Shown: in pieces, positions 54,201 to 64,000 of the stretch | Layout of the letters: each line of letters opens with the position of its first letter | Position numbering within the stretch: the stretch's first letter is position 1 | Assembly: GCA_002633025.1 (NCBI GenBank) | Contig: NMRB01000055.1 | Coordinates: 606,510-670,509 of the forward strand | DNA length: 64,000 nt | Direction of reading: 5' to 3' | From: Notospermus geniculatus | Lineage: Eukaryota; Nemertea; Pilidiophora; Heteronemertea; Lineidae | Notes under the pieces: generated by a model | What the model was told of the DNA's origin: nothing | The model's database searches: none | Seen by the model: the letters and a program-made list of their open reading frames with translations, nothing else | Program-made: the position numbers and the translations under genes

Positions 54201-55015
54201 TTTTTTAGGGCCACAACATCAACTTTCCTCTAAAGGCTACTGACCCTAGATGGCTGATGCAACAGACATGTCCAGAAGATTTTGCCAAAGTGGGAAGAGG
54301 GTGAAATACAAAGTTTTTAGGTCAAATGGGAAGTAGGCAAATAGGTTTAGGCAAAGTGGGTGATGGGCTTATAAAGTTAGAAAATGGGAAGTAGGCAAAA
54401 AATGGGAGGAGGCGATGGGTGATGGGTTTAGACAAAATGGGAAGTAGGCAAAATGGGGGTAGACAAAATGGGAAAGGCAAAATGAAGAGGAGATTGATGA
54501 AAAGAAACTGCACTTGGCAAGCACTACCTTGTATATTTCATCAGGAAATTGATATTTTCATCAATACGTGTACAATGGATAAATGGGAGAATATACTAGT
54601 ATGCATATGCACACTTGAATTCAATACTTGAATTCAATACTTGAATTCACACTTGAATAACACCAGAAGGCTGTGTGCCATTAGCGATGTATTTCGACCA
54701 TGCCAAAAAATTTGGGTATGTTGGCTACCTTGCGTACTTTCAGCCTATACCCAGTGGAATACTGGTGGTGCAAAAACGTGACATTCACATAGCATAATCT
54801 TCATCAACTTGGTTGTTGAAATGAAATCATTTCAATAAATTTGTAGGTGTAGGCAAAATGGGAATAGGCAAAAAAATGGGTTTAGGCAAAATAATGGGAC
54901 AAATACTAACCTTTGAGATCAGTTCATCATGATTTGCCAGATGGGCCCGGCAGTGCACACAGCTATAAGTGCGGTGACACTTGTTGGGCAGGTAAGCCTG
55001 GAATGTTTTCACCAT
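51158..55015 (-). CDS. YPEL: Yippee-like protein (YPEL), complete, four coding exons
   Basis: Yippee-like proteins are small, highly conserved eukaryotic zinc-binding proteins found in the nucleus and at centrosomes and linked to cell proliferation control; their biochemical activity is not firmly known. The four exons join in phase to 115 residues. The Yippee signature is complete: C19-X2-C22 (SCVHC), 52 residues, then C75-X2-C78 (YCECC), followed by the GWKY motif at 83-86 and the tail [12 protein letters not shown], identical in style to vertebrate YPEL1-4. This excludes YPEL5, which has a different N-terminus. Relative to remembered vertebrate YPEL1-4 (119 residues), the N-terminus is shorter and there is one extra residue ([10 protein letters not shown]). 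The start ATG at 55,015 is preceded by an in-frame stop and by a possible acceptor (GATGTCAG at about 55,034), so a non-coding leader exon is likely upstream, perhaps at 63.0-63.2 kb. Confidence 0.96.
51266..51653. repeat. Weak inverted-repeat-flanked segment in YPEL intron 3
   Basis: aaagcaaatggctcgcgg at the left and cgcgacccatttgcttt at the right are inverted. Arms are about 28 bp with mismatches. It might be an old MITE. Confidence 0.4.
51974..52082 (-). CDS. YPEL: YPEL coding exon 3
   Basis: 109 nt; the first T completes Val50, then 36 codons [20 protein letters not shown] to GWKY. The acceptor is GATTCCAG and the donor TAT|GTAAGT. Contains the second ligand pair C75 and C78; the vertebrate YCENC reads YCECC here, adding a cysteine between the ligands. 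Confidence 0.96.
52333..52376 (-). CDS. YPEL: YPEL coding exon 2 (44-nt micro-exon)
   Basis: 44 nt, [14 protein letters not shown] plus GT, between TTCTTTCAG and TCTGT|GTAAGT. The sequence matches vertebrate YPEL1-4 exactly. A longer open frame that covers it in another frame is not coding. Confidence 0.96.
53040..53196 (+). mobile_element. tRNA-derived SINE
   Basis: A-box-like gtgacgcagtgg and B-box-like ggttgtgggtctgattccc, 34 bp apart, in the order and spacing of a tRNA promoter. A non-tRNA body (gagagggcgacactctttga) follows. It is too decayed to be a functional tRNA gene, and no cloverleaf acceptor stem is evident. Confidence 0.75.
53420..53493. repeat. Hairpin with 30-bp arms
   Basis: cctggttccgctggccaccg and its near complement cggtggccgacggaaccagg, both continuing through tgtagatgg, around an 11-nt loop. 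Probably a foldback MITE. Confidence 0.88.
54096..54240 (+). mobile_element. tRNA-derived SINE fragment
   Basis: A-box-like agtgtagtggatcgggg and B-box-like aggttcaaattaccc, 32 bp apart. A different family from 53,040 by sequence. Confidence 0.65.
54290..54490. repeat. Degenerate minisatellite, about 16-22-bp unit
   Basis: Repeated aaatgggaagtaggcaaa and gggtttaggcaaa. The same motif recurs at 54,845-54,900, beside the YPEL exon 1 donor. Confidence 0.85.
54911..55015 (-). CDS. YPEL: YPEL coding exon 1
   Basis: 35 codons, [18 protein letters not shown] to HDELISK, donor AAG|GTTAGT, phase 0. Contains the first zinc-ligand pair C19 and C22. A short array of the aaatgggaataggc motif begins directly after the donor. 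Confidence 0.96.
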
Positions 55016-55826
55016 TGTCACAATTGGTATCGTCTGACATCAAAATTCGTAAGTTTTGTCACTAGTGTCAGAATCAGAAGAAACAGAAAGTGTCTGTACG
55101 TAAAGTACTGGCACTCGATTGCAAGTCCCAAGTTGCCCAGTAGCTTGACCTGGCAAGATGTCAGCTCACACGATCATTTACAAGAAGATCTGAAACAAGA
55201 AGAATAAATCATCAATGTTGGGTATTGAAAATCATCTTAATTGTTGCTGGTAACAAAGTAACATGATTGTAAACATTAGCACAGTGAATGCTGGCTATGG
55301 TAAGACTTAAGAACTCTGGTTCAGCCATGTCAGCAGGAGTTGGCAAGGCTTTGACTTCAGCAGGTGTTGGCATTTTAAACTTGGTCAGTGTGGGCCTTGC
55401 AAGCGCCTGAGAGCAGCCCAACCCAATCCTCGAGTAGTCTAGTAAGTCTGAGAATTATGCTGCTGGTTTTTTTTTCTCAGAGGATGTTGAGGAGCTAGGC
55501 TACAACAAGAACCCGGCTAAACCAACACAAGTTATTGAGGATATTGTGAAGACCTGAATCCTGTTTGTACCTCAACCAATCAATGAAAAACATTCGTGCT
55601 TCTTCAATCTTGGGCAAACTTCTAAGAAATCTCCTGAAAGACCCTACACATGTTCCAAGAAGCACAAGAGGACTGACAAACAACACTTATTGAACCAATG
55701 AATATCATCATACATGTATATTAATCATTAAGAACCTGGATAAAGCTTCTGTATAAGTATTCTTGGTTGTACATGTACATGTAATTGAAGTTTTTTTACA
55801 ATCAGCTCAGGGTCTTAGTATTAGTA

Positions 55827-56415
55827 AAGGCCTGTCTACACGATCATACATTTGTTCAAAACATCATCATACATTTGTATGATGATGTTCATGGACAGAT
55901 ATTTGATTGTGTAGGCTGTTTTCCCAACAAACTTGAACAGCAACCAACATGTATGATGATGTTCAAATTTGTGTGATGATGTTCAGGACAAAATGTATGA
56001 TCGTGTGGACTGTTTTCCCAACAAACCTGAACATGTATGATGATGTTCAAATTTTTAGCTGCATGTTTCATCTTGCCAATGCAAAACATCCAAAAAAAAA
56101 TGTGTGATGATGTTCATGGACAAATGTATGATCGTGTGGACTGTTTTCCCAACAAACTTGAACAGCATCCAACATTATCCTTTCTCCATCATACTTCATC
56201 ATACAAAGTTCATGAATGTTGGACTGTAGATCGAAATCCACAACAAACTTGAACATCATCATGCAAGTGTATGATGCTGTTTTGAACAATGTATGATGAT
56301 GTTCAAAATTTTAGCTGCATTGTCACAAGACAGAAATCGACACACAAGCTTGGACATCATCATACAAATGTATGATGATGTTTTGAACAAATGTATGATC
56401 GTGTAGACAGGCCTT
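55827..56415. mobile_element. MITE, 589 bp, with 60-bp inverted ends and internal repeats
   Basis: Left end aaggcctgtctacacgatca, right end tgatcgtgtagacaggcctt, near-perfect over about 60 bp. The interior has repeats of tgtatgatgatgttcaa and ctgttttcccaacaaacttg. No transposase. Confidence 0.92.
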
Positions 56416-56637
56416 AACTCTTCAACATCCAGGTCTTGGTTGATGACCTCCATATTGTAAACCTATACCAACAACAAAGTTTTCCCAAAATGGCACACAC
56501 AATTAAAGATAAATTTGCATTGACGTTCAAGATCATCCATTATTGGTGAAATCCTACATTTAGCTATTCAAAGCGATACGTTCTTGGCTCAGTTCCATTG
56601 GACACCATAGCTATAGCAACACACAGAGATGAAGTTA

Positions 56638-57045
56638 GGCCACACTTTTTATATTTATTGGATTACGGATTTTTCAGGCCGACACCTATGTAGGAGGGGA
56701 GGGAATAAAAATAAAAATAAAATACAAAAATCTTTGACTTTTTAATTTTTTCCCTAGTGTTACGTACTGTGCGTCACAGAAATTCAAGGGGGAGGGAATA
56801 AAAAAAGTGAAATGTGGTAAAAAAGAAATAAAACCTATTGATGCAACAGTAGAACAAGATACATAGGGGCCTATATCCTGAAAATACAGGGCGTCAGCAT
56901 TTAAATATCTTTTACGCTGCACCTAGTGGTCGGCGGGAAAAAAACAAGAACACAAAATAGACCATCGGGAATTTTATTTTTTTTCAACATTTTCAAAAAA
57001 CCTGGGGGGCGGATCCGTAATCCAATAAATAAAAAAAGTGTGGCC
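56638..57045. mobile_element. MITE, about 408 bp
   Basis: Ends ggccacactttttatattta...ggattacggat and atccgtaatccaataaat...gtgtggcc are inverted over about 38 bp. The interior is A-rich with aggggagggaataaaa repeated twice. Confidence 0.88.
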
Positions 57046-60000
57046 TTATGCATGAAGTCATTACTGTACATGTGGGTGTTGGGAGTCCGGACGTCAGTGA
57101 AAATGTGACCCAATACATTTCATTTGTAACAACCAAATCTACATGTAGGGGAAGATTCTTAGCTGGCTGACCCATGACCAGGGGCATGGGCCTTGCTTTT
57201 TGGCTTAATTTATGTGTGGTTCAGGTGAGGCCAGGGTGCTGACTGGTAGCACAGGGCCGTAGCATAGGAAAGGCACGTGGGAAGCCCCCCTTGACATCAC
57301 TGAAAACGAGCCTTGGGCACAAAATGGCAAAAATATTTGTTTTGCCCCTCTCAGCACCAAGTCTAGCCATCTGCCCCGAAACAGGGCATTTGAAATTGAC
57401 CCATACAGGTATGTAAAGTCATTGGCTTCAATTCTATTTTTAGACAGGGATGACCTTTACTTCCGGGACATCCAATTTTAGAATGACCTAGATCTTCCTC
57501 ACAGTGGCCAGCCTTGCTACAGAATGGAATGATTCCCAGGGTAGTTTTGAGGTAGCCGATAAGTACAACTTACAGCCCACGGAAGTAAACAAAATGTTTG
57601 GTGAATAGAACTGAAATATTTTGCTGAAGTCAAGGTAAACTAGGTGAAGGTAAAAATAGGTGAAGATACATTGTTTCTCCACTTCATGAAAACATTTCTG
57701 ACAATCAATGGAAGGAAAATGTTCAAACAAGCATTATCACCAGAGGAGGTAAAATAAATGGGTCTACACAGTAGTGAATGTACTTTTAACTCTTTGACTG
57801 CCAAACTGCTGTGTGGTGACTGCATCCAACTAAACAAAAGCCATTGAAATACCACTTCCTCTAAAACCCTGTAACCCACACAACATAGTGTCAAAATCGT
57901 CGTACATGTACTTGGCAAATTCCCAAAACCAGACCCATCCAAATTTGACCAGTTATCATACACTACTTTTATGGAAAATTAGGTCAATTAATTGTTGCTC
58001 TTATTATGTGTTTGGTGATAACATCTTGTTCACATCCGTTAGTCTGGCCATGTTATGGTCAGGCAGGACTCAGGTCAGATCAGGTGAATGTGGCAAGTGT
58101 GACTGGCGACATTCATGTCTCTTCATGGGAGAAACCACGGCCAATCACATAGCCACCATCATGATGTCCACCTTCATGTCCTACCCATATGGTACATGTA
58201 CATGTACTGTACATGCACAAGCGACTAACTGTATGCAGCTGATCAAAATTGGTAATAACTGAAATAGAATATGGTGAATATAGAATCCATACCTAAGCAC
58301 TCCCACAATCCTTCAGGCATGTCAGGAGGGAATACTGGTACACACCTCCTCAGATGAAAGGTTAAGATTTGTGTCGGACTGGGGAACTTTTCCCGATCCA
58401 ATCCTCAGGATATCGTACTAAAAATATCCATATCGATTTTATTGAGCATGATGTGGAAACCTCTCACAAATCATAATATAACATTCGCAGTCCAGCTGCT
58501 ACTGTGATATTTTAAGCACAATGGCGAGGCTGGTCAGAGTAGATTAAGACTAATCCAATCTGGATGGTTACCCAGACTAAACTAAGCCAAAATTCAGACA
58601 ATGATGATGTAAAATGTCTGGCTAGATGGCTTTATCTGTCAAGGCCACCTCAGAAAGCTCTGACAATGTTCACACCAATGGGTCAGAAAAGGAAAGAAGC
58701 CTTTGACAATGTTTACAGCATGGAGAGGAGATGTCAAAGAAGTGAGAGTCTTTGATATTATAACCCTTGAGTTTTGAAAACCCCATCCTGGTAGGCTATT
58801 CAGGGGTTCTTATCTTTGCTGCTTCCACCGTCACCGCACACAACGGTGATGAAGGAAGTGAGCAGTAGAGACCACTGATTACCTCAGGATGAAAACCCTT
58901 AACCAGGGGATATTTACGTACATTGTGCAGAAATCCAGCCATTGGTGAGAAGCCAACAACAGTCTTGCAACGTGACGAAAAAAACGTGACATTCTCAGTC
59001 AACAGCAAATGCCAAGGACATGACATTTGAGGGATTATCTGATGGTTTACGCAGAACCCAGAAAGCTTCCAGGAAACTCCGTGACCCTTGGATTGATTTT
59101 TCCACAGCGTCATACATGTATTGTACTAGAAGATGGCTGCTTTGAGAGGATTGGGCTAATAAACCAATTGCCAAAGGGAATGGCTTCTGTATGGATAACA
59201 TGACATCATCAACAAAATGTCATGGATAAGTGTAAATGGATCAATACTTGTTCTAGATACATTTGTGTAAACAACTCTATGATTCTCTTTCAACTCCACA
59301 TTAGGAAACACCTGAAACTGTAGATATGATTTCATCACACCAGACATAACAGTATATCTCAAAATAACAATCTCCAGGCCATGCATCCTTCCAGGATATT
59401 GAAATCAATGACATGAAGGACAAATGTCAAGAGAGATAAGATCTATTGCTCTCAATCAAATATTTTGATTGTTTTGATCATGTGTGTCAATACACCATAA
59501 ACTCAAACTTGCAGGTTAATCACGGATTGTGATATTTAGCATGTAGGCCTAACTGCTCCCAAGAATAAGGTACAGAGCATTATGGTCACTGCATTCATCG
59601 CAAAAGGCAAATAAATTCTTTGCTATAGTTCCTTGCAAGCCAATGTTCAGAATATGGATGGTCCACTGACACTGTTCAAATCATCCTGTCATCTCCAGGA
59701 TGCAAACCAAGCTCCTGGTTGCAGGGCATAAGATCTGATCAAGTGTTTGACCAATCCATTGCAAGTCCGGTGCGGTGATAATCAATATCTTATGGATTAT
59801 TGGATATCAGTCGATTGGACCTAGGTGGACATCGATTTCACGGTGAAATCAATGAGTTATATCGAAGAAGATAAGGCCAGGGTTCATGAATGGGTTTACC
59901 TGGCGGCAATAAGTCTGCAAAACAAATGAAATTGCCAACTGTGTAAAACCTCGACATAAAGACAAAAGTCATCTCTGCTTGATTGGGAAGCTGACAAAAG

Positions 60001-62989
60001 GTTCTTGAAGAACCAAATTTACCGATGAAGCACTTGACAGAAACATTTTTGGATGCATCTTCCTCATATCATAGAGGGGGATGGGCAAAGTATCTATCTC
60101 ATAAGAGAGGTTTATCAACAGTAGCCATCTCTCTCTGGTTAAACAGGTACAGAAATATGATATTGAAGATTGATATTTCCATGGTGGATATATTCCAAAT
60201 TGAGTTAAAGAGATCCAGACTGATTGATTAGAATTGTAATGACATTTCACTACCATTGTATTTAATCCAAGCGAATCATATAGCTCCAAAGCAACAATGC
60301 AACTACATGTAGGTCTGCTTAATCCATCTTTAATTAGCAAAATTATGTAGAGAACTAAAAACAATTTGTAACACTATATCATTATTACCACATTTGGTAA
60401 TGTACAGGGTTGGCGTTGAAATGGAAAAGAACGTAGTTCTCACTGAAATGTGATGAAAGAGACACTGCCAGTGAAGAAGTACTGCCAACCAGACTGCAGT
60501 TCCTTGGCAACAATTCAGTATACAATAGGCTACATCTTAATCTCCAACAGTTTGAAAAAGATCAAATGAAATCGACTAACACCAGAGGCTGAACATGGTG
60601 TAGAAGCAATTACGTAGAGGAATATTAAAAGTTCACTCTCAAATACAGTGCAGTGGCAATAAGAACAAAGACATTGATCAAAGACAAAGGCATCCATCAG
60701 GATGCAACCAAGGATACCTACGAATTGTCATTCATGACACATCATTCACCCGCTCTGAGAGTGACTCAACACCACTGGATCTGAACAGTTCCACCCAGCA
60801 AGGAAGTCACATCAACAATATATTGGAAATACATGTACTTCTTCGGTGCATGATCAGGAATTCATATGCGTGCAATTATCTGAAGAGGAGCTCTGGTAAA
60901 ATAGCACAGGAAATCCTGAAACATACATGACATACCTCACATCATGATGACAAACTAAGTCTGCACAGCATCATGAAAGTCTAGAGAGTCAAACCCACCA
61001 AATGATGCCTTAGGTGTTCCTGTCAAATTACTTTCACAGGTACATCAAAGACTGCACTGAATGAAAATGTCCAAAACCCTCAAAGCGTTAATTGATATTT
61101 GTCAAGAAAGCGAACAGCAACCTCAATTCTGGAAAAGCAGGGTCTTAAAACTGGTGCCTCAGGGATTAAGAAGGAGACATTCCAAAGTGACAAGGGAAAC
61201 TCTGACTATAATCATGATCATGATACAGCAGGCCTACAGATACGTGGCACCACTTCACATCACAGGTAATTTTCTCAATTGGTTGCTGATCTTCCCAACA
61301 TGCCCAGTGGATAAGATCAGATAGTCTCTTATTTCAGACAGATGACGTCAAAAAGAGAACAGTAGCCCTATTAAATGTGCCAGTGATTATAAATGGGAGG
61401 GGAAATTGATTATGCTTAGATTGAATGAGGTTTTATTAACCACAATAAATCATTGGAGAAACCCCACTATCTTGAGTTTGATACATGGGTCTGCAGCAGC
61501 TTGCTGTCCCATTAGATAGTGCTCTGCTTCTATGAGTTAGAGAATCTTCCCAATTCTGCTTATCCAAGTCAGCCTGCCTCTCAATTAACCAATCATCATC
61601 ATCATAATCAAAACGATCAAAGGACTAATATCCACATGTCATCTGCTATAATCCATAACATAAAATGCAAGAATCACAATCTTGCCTTCTGTACAATCTA
61701 GACTTTAAACAGGTCTGCCAGTATTTAGTGTCCTCCAAAACCCACATTAGAATAGATACACTTTATATTATATCAACTTCATGAATTCAGAATTGATCGA
61801 ATGGAGCACAATACATATGTTGCTTGTTAAGTCCCCAAAAGATAGGCCTATATATCAAGCATACATATGCCCATATATTCCAAATGAAATTCGAACACAT
61901 GAATAGAAGCAACATGTGTGATAAAGGAAATCTGCATGAATTGCGGGTCTATATCTATTAATACTGATCTTGAATAGACATTATGATGCCTGGACAATAT
62001 AATGTTTGCAAATAATTGAGCAGATGTACATGGAATCGCTGAGTGCTCTATATTTTAGGTCATGCATCATGAGATGTTTTCATGAACATACAGTAATTAC
62101 AAGTATGATGTTCTGTCATCACCAAACTGCACTTCAATTATCGAACACTGAGTTTGAAAATGGCTTCCTCCTGTAGACATGGTAGACAGTAGAGTATAAT
62201 AATTCAATAAGATTACATATCATTTTTTTGTTTTAAATCGGGAAATAACAGCATTGAGTCCATCATGACCTCTGACAATGACGATATGTGCCACTTGTCT
62301 CAAAATGATACATGACAACACAGCATTTAAAATCATGATACATGTACCAGCCCACATGTGCACCTTCCTTTGTTGCTTTGCTACTCTTGTAAATGTAACT
62401 ACAAATAGGCTTTGCCCCGAGTGAATAAGATTCTACTGTAGGCCTATTCTGTGAAAACGATCGTTCTACATGTAATTTAGCCTACATGACCAGTGCTGGC
62501 TTCACTGTGATCTCATTTCACAGAGGAGATATCCATTGATTTCATGCCATTTGCCCTGCAGAAAATAGACCTTGGCTCAATCTAGGCCTAGGCCTAGGCC
62601 TAGGCCTATGTTGTAACGTTAGAACCTAAAAATATGGTCTATCGATAGAATGTAGGATTAAATCATGGTTCAAAATCCAAGTAAAAATGCAAAATTCTTT
62701 CCAAAATATCCACATTGCTCATGCCCAGGTCACAATGTAATGCTCCTTTAAATTTCCTTTGTTCACAGCCAGCTGATGATCTCAGCTGTGTGCTTAGCTT
62801 GCCTTCTGCCGTGCATACCAAAGTGTCAGGGGTGAGGTATTTTTACCCCACACAGACGATTTTCAAGACGAGTGTTATGCAATGTGATTACCCATTACGA
62901 TAAAAGAATGCATGCAAAAACAAACTAAAGGTAGTATAAGCCGAGTACGTAATGAAATATGCATAATGAATCCTTTGTTATGACGGATT
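57046..62989. other. Region upstream of YPEL, no recognised gene
   Basis: Probably the 5' intron of YPEL or intergenic. 58,803-58,930 resembles 25,535-25,625 and 34,725-34,815 (ccgcacacaa...gaccactgattacctcagg), so a weak dispersed repeat is present. A (ctaggc)n run is at 62,583-62,608. Open frames such as 61,061-61,324 and 59,969-60,364 have no family support. Confidence 0.5.
62583..62608. repeat. Hexanucleotide repeat (ctaggc)n
   Basis: About four units of the taggcc-type hexamer that occurs singly throughout the window; the array is self-complementary. Confidence 0.85.
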
Positions 62990-63021
62990 CCAGACCAAAA
63001 CAACAAAAATGGCTGACCTAC

Positions 63022-63230
63022 CATCGCACGTTGCAAATGAAGTGTTGATCAAATCTCACTGCTGCTGCTCGATGCAAGCGTCGATTCCAGCCAAACAACT
63101 GAGATTTAAACGTTGGATTCCTTAAAGACCCATCTGCTGCATGTACGTCGAATATTTCGACAGAAACAGGCGATATTTTTGATGGAAGCGGAGACAATGT
63201 GGTCACAATCGTCCGTGTTGACATTCATTT
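63022..63230 (-). other. Candidate non-coding first exon (possibly YPEL leader)
   Basis: Minus-strand sequence ends at a good donor (GATG|GTAGGT, exon edge 63,022) and starts near the CpG-rich segment at 63,240-63,370. YPEL is the next minus-strand gene and needs a leader exon. The 68-codon open frame here need not be translated. No acceptor-joined coding partner was found. Confidence 0.35.
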
Positions 63231-63380
63231 CTTGTTTACCTTTTCCCGTACCCGGAAGAGTGCATACGTCATTTGGTCACGTGTCTTCAAGTATGGCGCA
63301 CGCGCACTCGAGGATGCACCTAGCGGATAATTTGCGAACTATCTTTCCCTTCAAACAAAGCGCACGGAAAATGGCGGATA
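63225..63380. promoter_or_regulatory. Candidate bidirectional promoter
   Basis: CpG-dense stretch between a candidate minus-strand first exon and a plus-strand first exon. Visible motifs: cccggaag (ETS-type, 63,251), tacgtca (CRE-like, about 63,265), gtcacgtg (E-box, 63,276-63,283) and aaaatggcgg (YY1-type, 63,368-63,377) overlapping the plus-strand ATG. No TATA box. The motif set is typical of housekeeping promoters, but each motif alone is weak evidence. Confidence 0.45.
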
Positions 63381-63432
63381 TCGAAGACTCATTGGGTGGG
63401 GAAAATGGCTTTGAAAGCCGTGACATCGGAAG
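63371..63432 (+). CDS. First coding exon of an unidentified gene
   Basis: ATG in a strong context (gaaaATGGCGG), 20 codons MADIEDSLGGENGFESRDIG plus AG, then the donor AG|GTATGT. The acidic N-terminus and the CpG-rich promoter-like sequence upstream fit a real first exon. I do not recognise the protein. The rest lies downstream, mostly beyond the window. Confidence 0.5.
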
Positions 63433-63505
63433 GTATGTTCGATTTGTCATGCACGCATTTATTGCTGATTATTTATAGATCTCATTTATATCGATTTTTA
63501 TGCAG

Positions 63506-63542
63506 GATATTGAGTGACATTGATCGAAATTGCCACGCAAAG
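63506..63542 (+). CDS. Possible second exon of the unidentified gene
   Basis: After the acceptor TTTTTATGCAG, 37 nt continue the exon 1 frame as R-ILSDIDRNCHAK to a weak donor AAG|GTAGCT. The intron would be only 73 nt. The frame stays open to 63,839 if the donor is not used. No family match; tentative. Confidence 0.25.
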
Positions 63543-64000
63543 GTAGCTCCAGTGCCGCCATGCTCCCTCTCCAATCCATCATCCGCTGGCCGCGTGCTTA
63601 TCAACACATGCACGCACGTGCATCCTGCGGCTACATACATGCCTGCACATAATTGCTGTACATGCGGTTCGGACAAAAGCTGGCGCATTGACATGAAACA
63701 AAGAATGCACGTCGGCGCCACAAAAGCGCGTAGGCCTAGGCGTAGGCCCTTGGCCTTTAGACCTAAGTCACGGCTGTTTCAGGCTTTTGAAATTGAATCT
63801 TTCCATCGAAATGGTTTCATAACCTCTTTAAATTCTTAACGATGCAGTAATATGTCTTAGGCCCTACTGTCCATTCCAGTTCCGATTGGCGCGAGGTTTA
63901 TCAACGATAGCTCCGCAACGGCTGGGCCGATTTTGATGAAACATACGTCAATCAACTTGTCTTTCTTGGCGGTACAGCCATCATCACTGTCATTTTCCCG

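Larger units (their letters stand above)
52377..54910. other. YPEL: YPEL intron 1
   Basis: 2.5 kb intron holding two tRNA-derived SINE-like sequences, one hairpin and two arrays of a gggaagtaggcaaaat-like motif. No exon seen. Confidence 0.8.

Noticed and set aside
58796-59113. 105-codon minus-strand open frame
   Set aside because: Overlaps a weak dispersed repeat also seen at 25.5 and 34.7 kb; no family match.
61061-61324. Plus-strand open frame ending near a GTAATT donor at about 61,266
   Set aside because: No acceptor, codon pattern or family supports an exon.

Overview
The window is eukaryotic. It has spliced genes with GT/AG introns, more than 85% non-coding sequence, many palindromic non-autonomous transposons, tRNA-derived SINEs and minisatellites, and a high frequency of the taggccta motif. 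Two animal gene families are recognisable, Ras-GRF and Yippee-like. The repeat style suggests an echinoderm, most likely a sea urchin or a relative; this is inference, because no species-diagnostic sequence was searched.

Positions 203-37,727, minus strand: the 5' half of a Ras-GRF (RASGRF1/2-type) guanine-nucleotide exchange factor. Eleven coding exons were reconstructed with matching phases. They encode about 542 residues: N-terminal PH domain, coiled coil, IQ motif, DH (RhoGEF) domain and the start of the second PH domain. The Ras-exchanger half (REM and CDC25 domains) lies beyond the left edge. The exon for one DH segment occurs twice in tandem (4,054-4,133 and 3,917-3,996), separated by only 57 nt, and only exclusive use of one copy keeps the reading frame. 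The first coding exon also occurs twice (28,764-29,053 and 37,438-37,727) because a 9.4-11 kb block is repeated head to tail.

Positions 7,895-28,763: the long intron after exon 1. It is filled with palindromic MITEs, minisatellites and two smaller head-to-tail duplications (13.5-15.05 kb and 19.2-23.0 kb), plus an array of CCAAT boxes about 30 bp apart. Positions 24,022-33,432 and 33,433-44,420 form the large direct duplication. The copies differ by several clean transposon insertions and a 2.9 kb presence/absence segment, as expected either of a young tandem duplication or of two unmerged haplotypes. Assembly gaps lie at 17,054-17,419 and 35,923-36,143.

Positions 44,421-51,157 are intergenic. 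Positions 51,158-55,015, minus strand, hold a complete four-exon Yippee-like (YPEL) gene of 115 residues with the exact C-X2-C-X52-C-X2-C spacing. Its introns and upstream region carry two SINEs and more MITEs. At the right end, 63.2-63.4 kb looks like a compact bidirectional promoter: a candidate minus-strand leader exon (possibly YPEL) faces the first exon of an unidentified plus-strand gene that begins at 63,371.
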